From Streptomyces sp. (GTDB lineage Bacteria; Actinomycetota; Actinomycetes; Streptomycetales; Streptomycetaceae): DNA of 36,501 nucleotides. Location of the stretch: the NCBI RefSeq assembly GCF_019510245.1, contig NZ_JAEKKT010000202.1, positions 1 to 36,501 on the forward strand, read 5' to 3'. The notes under the pieces were generated by a model. That model saw only the letters and a program-made list of their open reading frames with translations, was not told the origin of the DNA and ran no database searches. This document shows, in pieces, positions 25,093-33,747 of this stretch; positions within the stretch are counted from its first letter, which is position 1; each line of letters opens with the position of its first letter. Made by a program: the position numbers and the translations under genes.

Positions 25093-26148
25093 CTAGGAGG
25101 AGGCCCGGGCCACCAGCGCCGTCGGCAGCACCGCGTGCCGGCGCTCCAGCCCGCGGGCGGTGGCCGGACGCCGGTCGGCGATCTCGGCCAGCAGCAGGTC
25201 GATCATCGCGCGGCCCATCTCCTCGATCGGCTGCCGGACGCTGGTGAGCGGCGGGTCCATGTGGCGGGCGATGGCCGAGTCGTCGTACCCGACCAGCGCC
25301 ACGTCCTCGGGGATACGGCGGCCCGCCACCCGCAGTACCTGGCGGGCGCCCGCCGCCATCACGTCGGAGCCGGCGAACACGGCGTCGAGACGGGGCTCGC
25401 GCTCCAGCAGCCGGGCCATCGCCCGCCGGCCGCCCTCCTCGGTGAAGTCGCCCGGCTCGATGAGGAGTTCGTCGGGCTGACGGCCCGCGTCGCGCAGGGC
25501 GTCGCGGTAGCCGTCGACGCGGCGCTGGGCTCCGTACACGTCGAGCCGGCCGGTGATGTGGGCGACCGTGCGGCGGCCGCGGGACAGCAGGTGCTCCACG
25601 GCCGATCGGGCGCCGCCGTAGTTGTCGGAGTCCACCGAGGTCAGCGTCTCCTCCGCCGAGCGCGGGCCGCTGATCACGGCCGGGATCTCCAGCTGGGCGA
25701 GCAGGTCGGGCAGCGGGTCGTCGGCGTGCACGGACACCAGCAGCACCCCGTCCACCCGGTGCGCGGCCAGGTACTGCGCGAGCCGGCGCCGCTCGCGGTC
25801 GCTGCCCGCGAAGATCAGCAGCAACTGCATCTCGGTCTCGGAGAGTTCGGCACCGACACCGCTGAGCATGTCGGAGAAGTACGGCTCCGCGAAGAACCGC
25901 GTCTCGGGCTCGGGAACGACCAGCGCGATCGCGTCCGTGCGGTTGGCGGCCAGCGCACGGGCGGCGGTGTTGGGGACGTAGCCGAGTTCGTTGACGGCCG
26001 CCTCCACGGCCGCGCGGGTCGCGTCGCTGACCCGGGGCGAGCCGTTGATCACCCGTGACACGGTGCCGCGGCCCACGCCGGCCCGGGCGGCGACCTCCTC
26101 CAGGGTCGGCCGCCGAGTACCCCGGCCCCGCTCACCCTTGACCGTCAT
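25093..26148 (-). CDS. cebR: LacI-family repressor, probably CebR
   Basis: A 351-residue LacI/GalR repressor. The helix-turn-helix and hinge TLEEVAARAGVGRGTVSRVINGSPRVS is at about residues 15-41, with the minor-groove hinge helix following (YVPNTAARALAANR). The sugar-binding core runs to the end, with VGYDDSAIARHMDPPLTSVRQP near the C-terminus as in other family members. In streptomycetes CebR represses cebEFG-bglC by binding TGGGAGCGCTCCCA and is released by cellobiose. Exact or near copies of that box occur at four places in this locus, supporting the name. It lies 96 bases downstream of bglC on the same strand, so it may be partly co-transcribed and feedback-controlled. Confidence 0.85.
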   Translation of the reverse strand: MTVKGERGRGTRRPTLEEVAARAGVGRGTVSRVINGSPRVSDATRAAVEAAVNELGYVPNTAARALAANRTDAIALVVPEPETRFFAEPYFSDMLSGVGAELSETEMQLLLIFAGSDRERRRLAQYLAAHRVDGVLLVSVHADDPLPDLLAQLEIPAVISGPRSAEETLTSVDSDNYGGARSAVEHLLSRGRRTVAHITGRLDVYGAQRRVDGYRDALRDAGRQPDELLIEPGDFTEEGGRRAMARLLEREPRLDAVFAGSDVMAAGARQVLRVAGRRIPEDVALVGYDDSAIARHMDPPLTSVRQPIEEMGRAMIDLLLAEIADRRPATARGLERRHAVLPTALVARASS

Positions 26149-26213
26149 GGTCGCCGCCTTCCGTTCGCAGCCCTCAGGCCAGGAAATGTAACAGCCGGGA
26201 CCCGGGCGCTCCG

Positions 26214-26236
26214 GGCCCCGTTACGCCCCCGGGGCC
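26214..26236 (-). terminator. Stem-loop between bglC and cebR
   Basis: 7-bp perfect stem GGCCCCG/CGGGGCC (26214-26220 with 26230-26236) and 9-base loop, just after the bglC stop. Without a T-run it may only reduce readthrough into cebR. Confidence 0.5.
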
Positions 26237-26244
26237 GTACCGGG

Positions 26245-27702
26245 TCAGCCCTGCTCACCGGCGCTCGGCAGCGCGTTCCGGCGGATCACCTCCGCGTACC
26301 AGTGTGCGCTCGCCTTGGGGATGCGACGCTGGGTGCCGTAGTCGACGTAGACGGCACCGAAGCGCTTGGAGTAGCCGTAGGACCACTCGAAGTTGTCCAG
26401 CAGCGACCACAGGAAGTAGCCGCGCACGTCCGCTCCGTCGGCGACGGCCTGCCGGACGGCGTCCAGGTGGGAGTGGAGGTAGGCGATGCGCTGCGGGTCG
26501 TTCACCCGGCCCTCAGGCGAGACGTAGTCGTCGAAGGCGGCACCGTTCTCGGTGACCATCAGCGGCAGCCCCGGGTGCGAGGCGGCCAGGCCGGTCAGCA
26601 GGGTGTGCAGTCCGCTCGCGTCGATCGCCCAGTTCATGGCGGTGAGCTGGTCGTTGGCCAGGTGGAAGGTGACGTCGTCGGCGCCCGTCCACGGGGAGTG
26701 GTCGCTCGCGCCGTGGCCGTCGTTGCGGGTGCCGGCGCCGCCCTCGACGGCCGCGGAGACCACGGTCGGGGAGTAGTAGTTGACGCCGAGCAGGTCGATC
26801 GGGCGGGAGATCTCGGCCAGGTCGCCGTCGTGCACCAGCTCCGCCCAGTCCACCAGGTGCGCGGTGTCGGCGAGCAGGTCCTCGGGGTAGGCGCCGTCCA
26901 GGATCGGGCCGGTGAAGATCCGGTTGCCGACCGCGTCGATACGGCGGGCCGCCTCGGCGTCCGCGGCGCTGCCGGTCAGCGGGCGCACCTCGTGCAGGTT
27001 GAGGGTGAGGGAGGTCTGCGCGGTCGACGGCAGGTTCTCCCGCAGTGCCCCGATCGCCAGCCCGTGGGCCAGGTTGAGGTGGTGCGCGGCGCGCAGGGTG
27101 GCGGCCGGGTCGGTGCGTCCCGGGGCGTGCACGCCGGAGCCGTAGCCCAGGAAGGCGCTGCACCAGGGCTCGTTGAGGGTGGTCCACACCCCGACGCGGT
27201 CGCCCAGGGCGCGGGCCATGATCTCGGCGTAGTCGGCGAAGCGGTGCGCGGTGTCCCGCTGCGGCCAGCCGCCCGCGTCCTCCAGCTCCTGGGGCAGGTC
27301 CCAGTGGTAGAGGGTGGCGACCGGGGTGATGCCCGCTTCGAGGAGCTCGTCGGTGAGCCGCCGGTAGAAGTCCAGGCCGCGCTCGACGGCGGGCCCCCGT
27401 CCGGTGGGCTGCACCCGGGACCAGGAGACGGAGAACCGGTAGGCCTTGAGGCCGAGGTCCTTCATCAGCGCCACGTCGTCCTTGTACCGGTGGTAGTGGT
27501 CGGCGGCGATGTCACCGGTGTCGCCGTTGCGGACCTTCCCGGGGGTGTGGCTGAAGGTGTCCCAGATCGACGGCGTACGACCGTCCTCGGCGGCGGCGCC
27601 CTCCACCTGGTACGCGGCGGTGGCGGCCCCCCAGACGAAGCCGGGCGGGAAGGAGGTGTGAGAGGCCGACTGGGCAGTGGTCTCGGTTCGTACGGCGGTC
27701 AT
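26245..27702 (-). CDS. bglC: GH1 beta-glucosidase (BglC)
   Basis: A 485-residue family-1 glycoside hydrolase that splits imported cellobiose and cello-oligosaccharides to glucose. The acid/base is Glu178 in TLNEPW and the nucleophile Glu385 in VTENGAAF. The substrate-binding LYHWDLPQ is at about 131-138 and WSLLDNFEWSYGY near the end. There is no signal peptide, so it is cytoplasmic. The ATG at 27702 was chosen because GH1-like sequence begins soon after; earlier codons are Pro/Arg-rich. A degenerate CebR box starts two bases upstream, so its transcription or translation is directly controlled as well as through the operon. A second GH1 enzyme with very similar sequence lies at 32092-33519. 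Confidence 0.94.
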   Translation of the reverse strand: MTAVRTETTAQSASHTSFPPGFVWGAATAAYQVEGAAAEDGRTPSIWDTFSHTPGKVRNGDTGDIAADHYHRYKDDVALMKDLGLKAYRFSVSWSRVQPTGRGPAVERGLDFYRRLTDELLEAGITPVATLYHWDLPQELEDAGGWPQRDTAHRFADYAEIMARALGDRVGVWTTLNEPWCSAFLGYGSGVHAPGRTDPAATLRAAHHLNLAHGLAIGALRENLPSTAQTSLTLNLHEVRPLTGSAADAEAARRIDAVGNRIFTGPILDGAYPEDLLADTAHLVDWAELVHDGDLAEISRPIDLLGVNYYSPTVVSAAVEGGAGTRNDGHGASDHSPWTGADDVTFHLANDQLTAMNWAIDASGLHTLLTGLAASHPGLPLMVTENGAAFDDYVSPEGRVNDPQRIAYLHSHLDAVRQAVADGADVRGYFLWSLLDNFEWSYGYSKRFGAVYVDYGTQRRIPKASAHWYAEVIRRNALPSAGEQG

Positions 27703-27703
27703 C

Positions 27704-27717
27704 TGAGAACGCTCCCG
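27704..27717. promoter_or_regulatory. Degenerate CebR box before bglC
   Basis: TGAGAACGCTCCCG matches the CebR consensus TGGGAGCGCTCCCA at 11 of 14 positions and lies right before the bglC start codon. Confidence 0.55.
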
Positions 27718-27726
27718 AAGTGGCGT

Positions 27727-27776
27727 GGAGAAGGGGGGAAAGGAGAAGGGGCGAAGCGGAGAAGGAGAGAAGGGGG
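27727..27776. repeat. Polypurine/polypyrimidine tract in the bglC leader
   Basis: 50 bases with only two pyrimidines on the plus strand. On the transcript of bglC this is a C/U-rich, probably unstructured leader. Such tracts can also form triplex or slipped DNA. Confidence 0.7.
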
Positions 27777-27912
27777 TCGGACACGGTCCCGCTGCCGGGG
27801 AGCGGCGGCCGGGTCGCACGCGGGCACCTGCCGGGTGCGGGCCCGCGCCAGGGGCGGGGACCCGAACCCGGCGGCGGACCGCGCGGGGTGCCACGAGGAC
27901 CGGGGCGGACCG

Positions 27913-27975
27913 CCGGAACGCGGCGGGACGGATTCCGGACGCGGCGGGACGGGCCCCCGGACGCGGTGGGGCGGA
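27913..27975. repeat. Three degenerate ~22-bp tandem repeats
   Basis: Units like CCGGACGCGGCGGGACGG begin at 27913, 27935 and 27958. They lie between cebG and bglC, where no gene is present. Confidence 0.6.
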
Positions 27976-27988
27976 CCGCCGGTGACGG

Positions 27989-28007
27989 GCCGGGCGGTCC
28001 GCCCGGC
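27989..28007 (-). terminator. Stem-loop directly after cebG
   Basis: 8-bp perfect stem GCCGGGCG/CGCCCGGC with a 3-base loop, 1 base after the cebG stop. It probably limits transcription from cebEFG into bglC. Confidence 0.6.
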
Positions 28008-28008
28008 G

Positions 28009-28929
28009 TCAGCCCTTGACGGCGCCCGCCATGATGCCTCCGACGATCTGCTTGCCGAAGATCACGAAGACGAGGAGCAGCGGCAGGGTGCTGATCAGCG
28101 CGCCGGCCATCACGATGCTCTGGTCGGGGGTGTAAGAGGCGCTGAGCTGTCCGAGCGCCACCTGGAGGGTGGGATTGTCCTGACTCAGGGCGAGGAAGGG
28201 CCAGAAGAAGTCGTTCCAGGCCTGGACGAAGGTGAGCATGCCGAGCACCATCATCGCGGGCCGGGCGGCGGGCAGGACCACGTTCCACACGATGCGGATG
28301 TTGGTCGCGCCGTCCACCTTGGCGGCCTCGATGAGTTCGTAGGGCAGGGCCTCCAGCAGGTACTGGCGCATGAAGAAGACACCGAAGGCGCCGACCAGGG
28401 TCGGGAAGATCACCGACTCCAGCTTTCCGCCCCAGCCGATGTCCGCCATCATCATGAACAGCGGGACCACGCTGAGCTGCGGCGGGATCGTCAGGGTGGC
28501 GATGACCGCGGTCATCAGGGCGCCCCGGCCGCGGAACCGCATCTTGGCGAAGGCGTAGCCGGCCAGCGTGCAGAAGAACAGGGTGGCCGCGGTGATGCAA
28601 CCCGCCACGATCACGCTGTTGACGATGGCCTTGCCCAGATGGGCCTGTTCCCAGGCGGTCTGGAGGTTGCTCCACAGCCTGCCGCCGGGCAGCAGCGGCG
28701 GTGGGCTGTCGAGGACCCGCTGCTGGTCGTGCGAGGCGGCCACCAGCGTCCAGTACAGCGGGAAGATCGAGCCCAGGCCGACGACGATCAGGGCCAGATA
28801 GGTGAGGGGGCCGCCCTTGAGCTGCTGCCCGGCGCCGAGCTTGAGACGGACGCGGTTCCTGGCCGGGGAGGCGACCGGCGGCACCGGGTCGAGGCCCGGC
28901 GCGGTGTTGGTGGGGCTGGTCGTGGTCAT
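28009..28929 (-). CDS. cebG: Cellobiose ABC transporter permease CebG
   Basis: A 306-residue inner-membrane permease of the carbohydrate ABC family (MalG-like). It has about six membrane segments, starting with LTYLALIVVGLGSIFPLYWTLV, and the cytoplasmic EAA loop EAAKVDGATNIRIVWNVVLP, which docks the ATPase. No ATPase gene is present; in streptomycetes the shared MsiK ATPase usually powers Ceb transport. The start is 14 bases after the cebF stop. It ends in KG-stop followed by a hairpin. With CebF it forms the channel for cello-oligosaccharides delivered by CebE. Confidence 0.93.
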   Translation of the reverse strand: MTTTSPTNTAPGLDPVPPVASPARNRVRLKLGAGQQLKGGPLTYLALIVVGLGSIFPLYWTLVAASHDQQRVLDSPPPLLPGGRLWSNLQTAWEQAHLGKAIVNSVIVAGCITAATLFFCTLAGYAFAKMRFRGRGALMTAVIATLTIPPQLSVVPLFMMMADIGWGGKLESVIFPTLVGAFGVFFMRQYLLEALPYELIEAAKVDGATNIRIVWNVVLPAARPAMMVLGMLTFVQAWNDFFWPFLALSQDNPTLQVALGQLSASYTPDQSIVMAGALISTLPLLLVFVIFGKQIVGGIMAGAVKG

Positions 28930-28943
28930 CGATGTCGCTCCCG

Positions 28944-29936
28944 TCAGGCCGCGCTCTTGCGCAGGAACCGGCCGACGATCAGGTTGATCAGGGCGATGAG
29001 CAGCAGCAGGGCGAGCATGGCCCAGGCCACCGCCGCGGCCGGACCGAGATGCCCCAGCTTCCAGCCGTAGTTGTAGAGGTAGATGCTGAGGGTTTCGTAC
29101 TGGTGCTCGTTGCCGCCGGTGGAGCCGAGCGTGCCGCCCTGGAGCAGCAGCGGCTCACCGAACAGCTGCATGGAGCCGATCGTCGAGATGACGATGGTGA
29201 ACAGGATCGTCGGCCGCAGCGAGGGGATGGTCACCTTGCGGAACTGCTGCCAGCGCGTCGCCCCGTCGATGGAGGCGGCCTCGTACAGGTCGGTGGGCAC
29301 GGCCTGCATGGCCGCCAGGTAGATCAGCGCGTTGTAGCCGGTCCAGCGCCAGATCACGATCACCGAGATGGCGATCTTCGAGGTCCATTCGCCGTTGCCC
29401 CAGTCGGTGTTGCCGATGCCGACGAAGTGCAGCACCCAGTTGAGGATGCCGCCGTCGGCCCGGAAGACCAGGGCGAAGACCAGGGCCGCGGTCGCCACCG
29501 AGGTGGCGTACGGGGTGAGGACGACCGTCCGCCAGAACGTGCTGGCGCGCAGCTTGTAGTTGAGCAGGTGGGCGAGGCCGAGGGCCACGAGCAGCTGCGG
29601 GACGGTCGAGATGACGCCGATCAGGAAGGTGTTGGTGACGGCCGTCCAGAACTCCGAGTCCTGGAGGATCCTGGTGAAGTTGTCGAAGCCGACCCACTCC
29701 GAGGTGCTGAGACTCGTCATCTCCACCCGGTGCAGGGCGATCCAGCCCGTGTAGAGGAGCGGGTAGAGCCCGAAGGCACCGAAGACGAGGAAGAACGGAG
29801 CGATGTACGCGTACGGGGACGCGAGGTCGTCGAGGCGCCACAGCCGGCTGCGCCAGGTACCGCGTCCGTTCGGCACGGCACCGGAGCCGCCGGCGGGCGG
29901 GGTGGGGGCACCCCGTGTGGGTGTCGTCGTTGCCAC
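28944..29936 (-). CDS. cebF: Cellobiose ABC transporter permease CebF
   Basis: A 330-residue MalF-like permease. After a short Pro/Gly-rich cytoplasmic tail it has membrane segments beginning YIAPFFLVFGAFGLYPLLYTG and an EAA loop YEAASIDGATRWQQFRKVTIP. I chose GTG 29936, preceded by GGAAGGA; the longer frame to 30101 is Pro/Arg-rich and runs through the intergenic region. It is separated from cebE by 211 bases carrying a strong hairpin, and from cebG by 14 bases. It pairs with CebG. Confidence 0.93.
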   Translation of the reverse strand: MATTTPTRGAPTPPAGGSGAVPNGRGTWRSRLWRLDDLASPYAYIAPFFLVFGAFGLYPLLYTGWIALHRVEMTSLSTSEWVGFDNFTRILQDSEFWTAVTNTFLIGVISTVPQLLVALGLAHLLNYKLRASTFWRTVVLTPYATSVATAALVFALVFRADGGILNWVLHFVGIGNTDWGNGEWTSKIAISVIVIWRWTGYNALIYLAAMQAVPTDLYEAASIDGATRWQQFRKVTIPSLRPTILFTIVISTIGSMQLFGEPLLLQGGTLGSTGGNEHQYETLSIYLYNYGWKLGHLGPAAAVAWAMLALLLLIALINLIVGRFLRKSAA

Positions 29937-30105
29937 GGGGGATTTCCTTCCTGGGGGGATTCGGCCGGGGAACAGGGGCGGGACGGGGCGGGGCCGGCGA
30001 CGTCGGGGTCTGCCACCGCACCGGACCCGGCCGGGAGACGCGGCGCGCCGGTGTCCGGCGCGCCCTACCCACGCGCCGGGCACCGGAACCTCGTACGGCA
30101 CAGGG

Positions 30106-30142
30106 CGCGGTGCGGGCGGCCGGCGGGGCCGCCCGCACCGCG
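30106..30142 (-). terminator. Strong stem-loop between cebE and cebF
   Basis: A 16-bp perfect stem (30106-30121 with 30127-30142) with a GGCGG loop, 5 bases after the cebE stop. It has no T-run. Hairpins at this spot in binding-protein operons trim or stabilise the mRNA so that far more binding protein than permease is made. Confidence 0.75.
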
Positions 30143-30147
30143 GGTCG

Positions 30148-31464
30148 TCAGCCGATCACCTTGTCGATCGCGTCGGTCGCGGCCTTCCACGCGTCGGCGG
30201 GCTTGGTGCCCCGCTGCTCCATGTTGTTGATCTGCGTGGAGATGGTGTCCTTGATCGTCGCGTCCTTCGGGCCGAGCACCGCCTCGGGGATGGTCTTGGC
30301 CTCGTCGGCGTAGATCTGGCCGATCGGCGCGTTGTTGAAGTACGGGAGCGTCGCGTTCTTCACGCCGGGCAGGTCATAGGCGCCCTGGTTCGACGGGAAG
30401 ACGCCGATCGCCTTGAACACCTCGGCCTGCTGCTCCGGGGCGGTCAGCCACTTGACGAGCTCGGCGGCCTCCTTGGCGTGCTTGCCGCTCTTGGGCACGG
30501 CGAGGAAGGAGCCGCCCCAGTTGGCCGCGGTCGAGCCGGGGGCCTTGGCTATGTCCCACTTGCCCTTGAAGGCGTCACCGGAGTTGGTGGAGATCTGCCC
30601 GGCCATCCAGGCGGGGCAGGCCACGGTCGCCACGCTGCCCTTGCGCAGCGCCGCCGTCCAGGCGTCGGTGAACTGCGCCAGACCATGGGTCAGCTTCTTC
30701 GACGCGGCCTCGGCGGCCAGGTTCCAGCCCTGCTGCACGGAGGGGCTGTCCTTGTAGATCGGCTTGCCGGAGGCGTCGTAGTACTGCTGCGCCGAGGAGC
30801 TGACGACCGCGTTGTACATCGCGCTCGCGGAGTCCATGAAGTAGGTGCCGGACGGGGCCTTCTTCTTGTACTGCTCGCCGAGCTTGAGGTAGTCCTCCCA
30901 GCCGCCGGCGACGGCCTTGGCGACCGCGTCGCGGTCGGTGGGCAGACCCGCCTTCTGGAAGAGGTCCCGGCGGTAGCACAGGGACATCGGGCCGATGTCG
31001 GTGCCGGCGCCGATGACCGTGCCGTCCGACGCGGTGGCCTGCTTCTCCTTCCAGGAGACCCAGTCGCCCACGTTGATCGTCTTGCTCAGGTCGGTGAACT
31101 TGGCCGCCTGGGTGTCGACGACCTCCTTGATGCGGCCCACCTCGATGCCGGTGACGTCCGCCAGGCCACTGCCCGTGTTCAGCTGCTGAAGGAGCTTGGG
31201 GTAGTAGTCCTGCTCGTTGGCGGTGGTCTCCTCCTTCACCGTGATCTTCGGGTGCAGCTTGTGGTACTTCGCGAACAGGTCGGCCTCCTTGTAGCCGAAC
31301 TGCCCGAAGTCCGCGACCGTGAGAGTGATGTTCCCGTTGGAGTCCGAGGCGTCCGAGCCGCTGCCGCTGCTGCAGCCGGTCAGCAGCAGCGCCGAGGCGG
31401 TCAGGACCGTTGTGGTCAGGGCCGCCGCTCTGCGGCCGCGACGACCGGTACGGGTGATGCGCAT
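30148..31464 (-). CDS. cebE: Cellobiose/cellotriose-binding lipoprotein CebE
   Basis: A 438-residue extracellular solute-binding protein (family 1). The lipoprotein signal has twin-Arg-rich MRITRTGRRGRR, a hydrophobic stretch, and lipobox LLTGC with Cys31, so it is membrane-anchored outside the cell. The mature part begins with a Ser/Gly linker and ITLTVADFGQFGYKEADLFAKY. The ATG at 31464 has AAGGAG about 8 bases upstream. As first gene of cebEFG it is the main CebR target: a promoter at 31704-31732 with a CebR box just downstream (31676-31689). It captures cello-oligosaccharides released by extracellular cellulases. Confidence 0.93.
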   Translation of the reverse strand: MRITRTGRRGRRAAALTTTVLTASALLLTGCSSGSGSDASDSNGNITLTVADFGQFGYKEADLFAKYHKLHPKITVKEETTANEQDYYPKLLQQLNTGSGLADVTGIEVGRIKEVVDTQAAKFTDLSKTINVGDWVSWKEKQATASDGTVIGAGTDIGPMSLCYRRDLFQKAGLPTDRDAVAKAVAGGWEDYLKLGEQYKKKAPSGTYFMDSASAMYNAVVSSSAQQYYDASGKPIYKDSPSVQQGWNLAAEAASKKLTHGLAQFTDAWTAALRKGSVATVACPAWMAGQISTNSGDAFKGKWDIAKAPGSTAANWGGSFLAVPKSGKHAKEAAELVKWLTAPEQQAEVFKAIGVFPSNQGAYDLPGVKNATLPYFNNAPIGQIYADEAKTIPEAVLGPKDATIKDTISTQINNMEQRGTKPADAWKAATDAIDKVIG

Positions 31465-31675
31465 TCCACTACTCCTTGTTCCAGTGGGGAACGGGATCTC
31501 AGGAAACAGACCGCCGGGGACCGGCGATCCGGACCTGCCCTCTCGGTGCGAGCAGCGGCCGGCCCACAGCACTTGGCGTGCGGTGAAAAGGTGCTGGTCA
31601 ACGAGGTGCGGTGACGACAGAGGGATAGGCCATGGGGTGGTTCGGGCCACCCGGGAGAGATTCCCCGGCTACCCG

Positions 31676-31689
31676 TGGGACCGCTCCCA
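31676..31689. promoter_or_regulatory. CebR box at the cebE promoter
   Basis: TGGGACCGCTCCCA matches TGGGAGCGCTCCCA at 13 of 14 positions. It lies 15 bases downstream of the predicted cebE -10, over the transcription start region. Confidence 0.85.
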
Positions 31690-31703
31690 CGCGGCATGCC
31701 GGA

Positions 31704-31732
31704 AGACTGGTTCCTGTCGGGCCGACTGTCAA
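31704..31732 (-). promoter_or_regulatory. cebE promoter
   Basis: On the minus strand TTGACA (31732-31727) is followed after 17 bases by CAGTCT (31709-31704). The -35 is perfect; the -10 is moderate. The leader to the cebE ATG would be about 230 bases. The bases upstream of the promoter, shared with the divergent GH1 gene, hold no other gene. Confidence 0.65.
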
Positions 31733-32034
31733 GACTTGAAAACGGCGTTGTTGCCTAAGCGTGTTCCGGACGTCACGGGAACGTGTCGCGCCGGAGGGTT
31801 TCACCGGCTCGACATCAGCCCGTCTCATCCAGGAATCACGCAGGTCACAGGCGCGACGGCGATCGGCGCCCCGGGAGTTTCGCCGCGCACCACCGCGCGC
31901 TCGGGGTTTCCGGGACCGGGACGCGGCACGAGCGGAGGGGCCGCCGAGAGGTGAACGGTGGGCTTTCCGAAGGGACTTCCGGGAACCGGACGCGCCGCAC
32001 CCGTGCCGCAACCGCTGGAGCCCGGCCGTCCCCT

Positions 32035-32062
32035 TTGCCATGGGAGCGCTCCCATGCATAAT
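32035..32062 (+). promoter_or_regulatory. Second GH1 promoter with CebR box in its spacer
   Basis: TTGCCA (32035-32040) and CATAAT (32057-32062) are each one base from the -35 and -10 consensus, 16 bases apart. The spacer holds a perfect TGGGAGCGCTCCCA (32041-32054). A bound CebR would exclude RNA polymerase completely. Confidence 0.85.
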
Positions 32063-32078
32063 GGCGCCAAGCCGACCA

Positions 32079-32092
32079 TGGGAGCGCTTCCA
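32079..32092 (+). promoter_or_regulatory. CebR box over the ribosome site and start of the second GH1 gene
   Basis: TGGGAGCGCTTCCA matches the consensus at 13 of 14. Its last base is the A of the ATG (32092), and its GGGAG serves as the ribosome-binding site 7 bases upstream. It lies about 10-24 bases after the predicted transcript start. Confidence 0.85.
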
Positions 32093-33519
32093 TGCCCGAT
32101 TCGCCGACCGAGAGTTTTCCTCCCGCCTTCCTCTGGGGCGCCGCGACCTCCGCCTACCAGATCGAGGGGGCGGTACGGGAGGACGGCCGCACCCCCTCGA
32201 TCTGGGACACCTTCAGCCATACGCCGGGCAGGACGGCCGGCGGCGAGACCGGCGACATCGCTGTCGACCACTACCACCGCTACCGCGACGACGTGGCGCT
32301 GATGGCGGACCTCGGCCTGAACGCCTACCGGTTCTCGGTCTCCTGGCCGCGGGTCCAGCCGACCGGCCGCGGTCCGGCGGTCCAGGTCGGCCTGGACTTC
32401 TACCGCCGGCTGGTCGACGAGCTGCTGGCGAAGGGCATCAGGCCCGCGATCACCCTCTACCACTGGGACCTGCCGCAGGAGCTGGAGGACGCGGGCGGCT
32501 GGCCGGAGCGGGAGACGGCGTACCGGTTCGCCGAGTACGCGCGGATCGTCGGCGAGGCGCTCGGCGACCGGGTGGAGCAGTGGACCACCCTCAACGAGCC
32601 CTGGTGCAGCGCCTTCCTCGGCTACGGCTCCGGCGTGCACGCCCCCGGCCGTACCGACCCGGCGGCCACCCTGCACGCCGCGCACCACCTCAACCTCGCG
32701 CACGGCCTGGGCACCTCGGCGCTGCGCTCGGTGATGCCGGCCCGCAACCAGGTCGCGATCAGTCTCAACTCCTCGGTGGTACGGCCGCTGTCGCAGGGTC
32801 CGGCCGATCTGGCGGCGGTCCGGAAGATCGACGACCTGGCCAACGGCGTCTTCCACGGCCCGATCCTGCACGGCGCCTATCCGAGCTCGCTGTTCGAGGC
32901 GACGGCGTCGGTGACGGACTGGTCGTACGTCCTCGACGGCGACCTTGCCGCGATCAACCAGCCGCTGGACGCCCTCGGGCTGAACTACTACACGCCCGCG
33001 CTGGTGTCGGCGGTGTCCGGCGGGGCGAGCGGTCCGCGGGCGGACGGCCACGGCGCGAGCAACCACTCCCCCTGGCCCGGCGCCGACGACGTCGCCTTCC
33101 ACCAGACGCCGGGCGAGCGCACCGAGATGGGCTGGACGATCGACCCGACGGGCCTGCACGAGCTGATCATGCGCTACACCCGCGAGGCGCCGGGCCTGCC
33201 CCTCTACATCACCGAGAACGGCGCGGCCTACGACGACAAGCCCGACCCGGACGGCACGGTCCACGACCCGGAACGCATCGCGTACCTGCACGGCCACCTC
33301 TCGGCGGTGCGCCGCGCGATCACCGACGGCGCGGACGTGCGCGGCTACTACCTGTGGTCCCTGTTGGACAACTTCGAGTGGGCGTACGGATACGGGAAGC
33401 GGTTCGGCGCGGTGTACGTCGACTACGCGACGCTCACCCGGACGCCGAAGTCGAGCGCCCGCTGGTACGGGGAGGCGGCCCGCACGGGCACGTTGCCGGC
33501 GACGGGGGCGGCCGCCTGA
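32092..33519 (+). CDS. Second GH1 beta-glucosidase
   Basis: A 475-residue cytoplasmic GH1 enzyme closely similar to BglC along its whole length. Acid/base Glu169 is in TLNEPW, nucleophile Glu375 in ITENGAAY, and LYHWDLPQ and WSLLDNFEWAYGY are conserved. It differs from BglC mainly in the N-terminus and at about residues 205-240. It is divergent from cebE and has its own CebR-controlled promoter with two boxes. It may take over or fine-tune cellobiose hydrolysis, or prefer longer or differently linked glucosides; the sequence does not show which. The ATG at 32092 is supported by the overlapping GGGAG. Confidence 0.92.
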   Translation: MPDSPTESFPPAFLWGAATSAYQIEGAVREDGRTPSIWDTFSHTPGRTAGGETGDIAVDHYHRYRDDVALMADLGLNAYRFSVSWPRVQPTGRGPAVQVGLDFYRRLVDELLAKGIRPAITLYHWDLPQELEDAGGWPERETAYRFAEYARIVGEALGDRVEQWTTLNEPWCSAFLGYGSGVHAPGRTDPAATLHAAHHLNLAHGLGTSALRSVMPARNQVAISLNSSVVRPLSQGPADLAAVRKIDDLANGVFHGPILHGAYPSSLFEATASVTDWSYVLDGDLAAINQPLDALGLNYYTPALVSAVSGGASGPRADGHGASNHSPWPGADDVAFHQTPGERTEMGWTIDPTGLHELIMRYTREAPGLPLYITENGAAYDDKPDPDGTVHDPERIAYLHGHLSAVRRAITDGADVRGYYLWSLLDNFEWAYGYGKRFGAVYVDYATLTRTPKSSARWYGEAARTGTLPATGAAA

Positions 33520-33566
33520 CGCCGTGGTTCGGCCGCGGCGCCGTCGTGGCTGCTCGCGCAGTTCCT

Positions 33567-33585
33567 CCCCGGCCTTCGGCCGGGG
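33567..33585 (+). terminator. Stem-loop after the second GH1 gene
   Basis: 8-bp perfect stem CCCCGGCC/GGCCGGGG with TTC loop. The surrounding TGGCTGCTCGCGCAGTTCC resembles an intergenic sequence I recall as frequent in Streptomyces genomes, so it may also be a dispersed repeat. The rest of 33520-33747 shows no gene. Confidence 0.65.
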
Positions 33586-33747
33586 GTGCCCCCAGCGCCC
33601 CTTCGGGACGCTTCCGCGCGGGGCGCTGTCGAGCGGGGCGCGGCATCCGGAGGGGAGTGCCGCGCCCGTCTCGCAGAGAACGCTCAGGCGTCGATCAGCG
33701 GTCCCCCAACCGCCGGACGCGTTCTGGGCCGGCCTTCAGGGAGGTCG

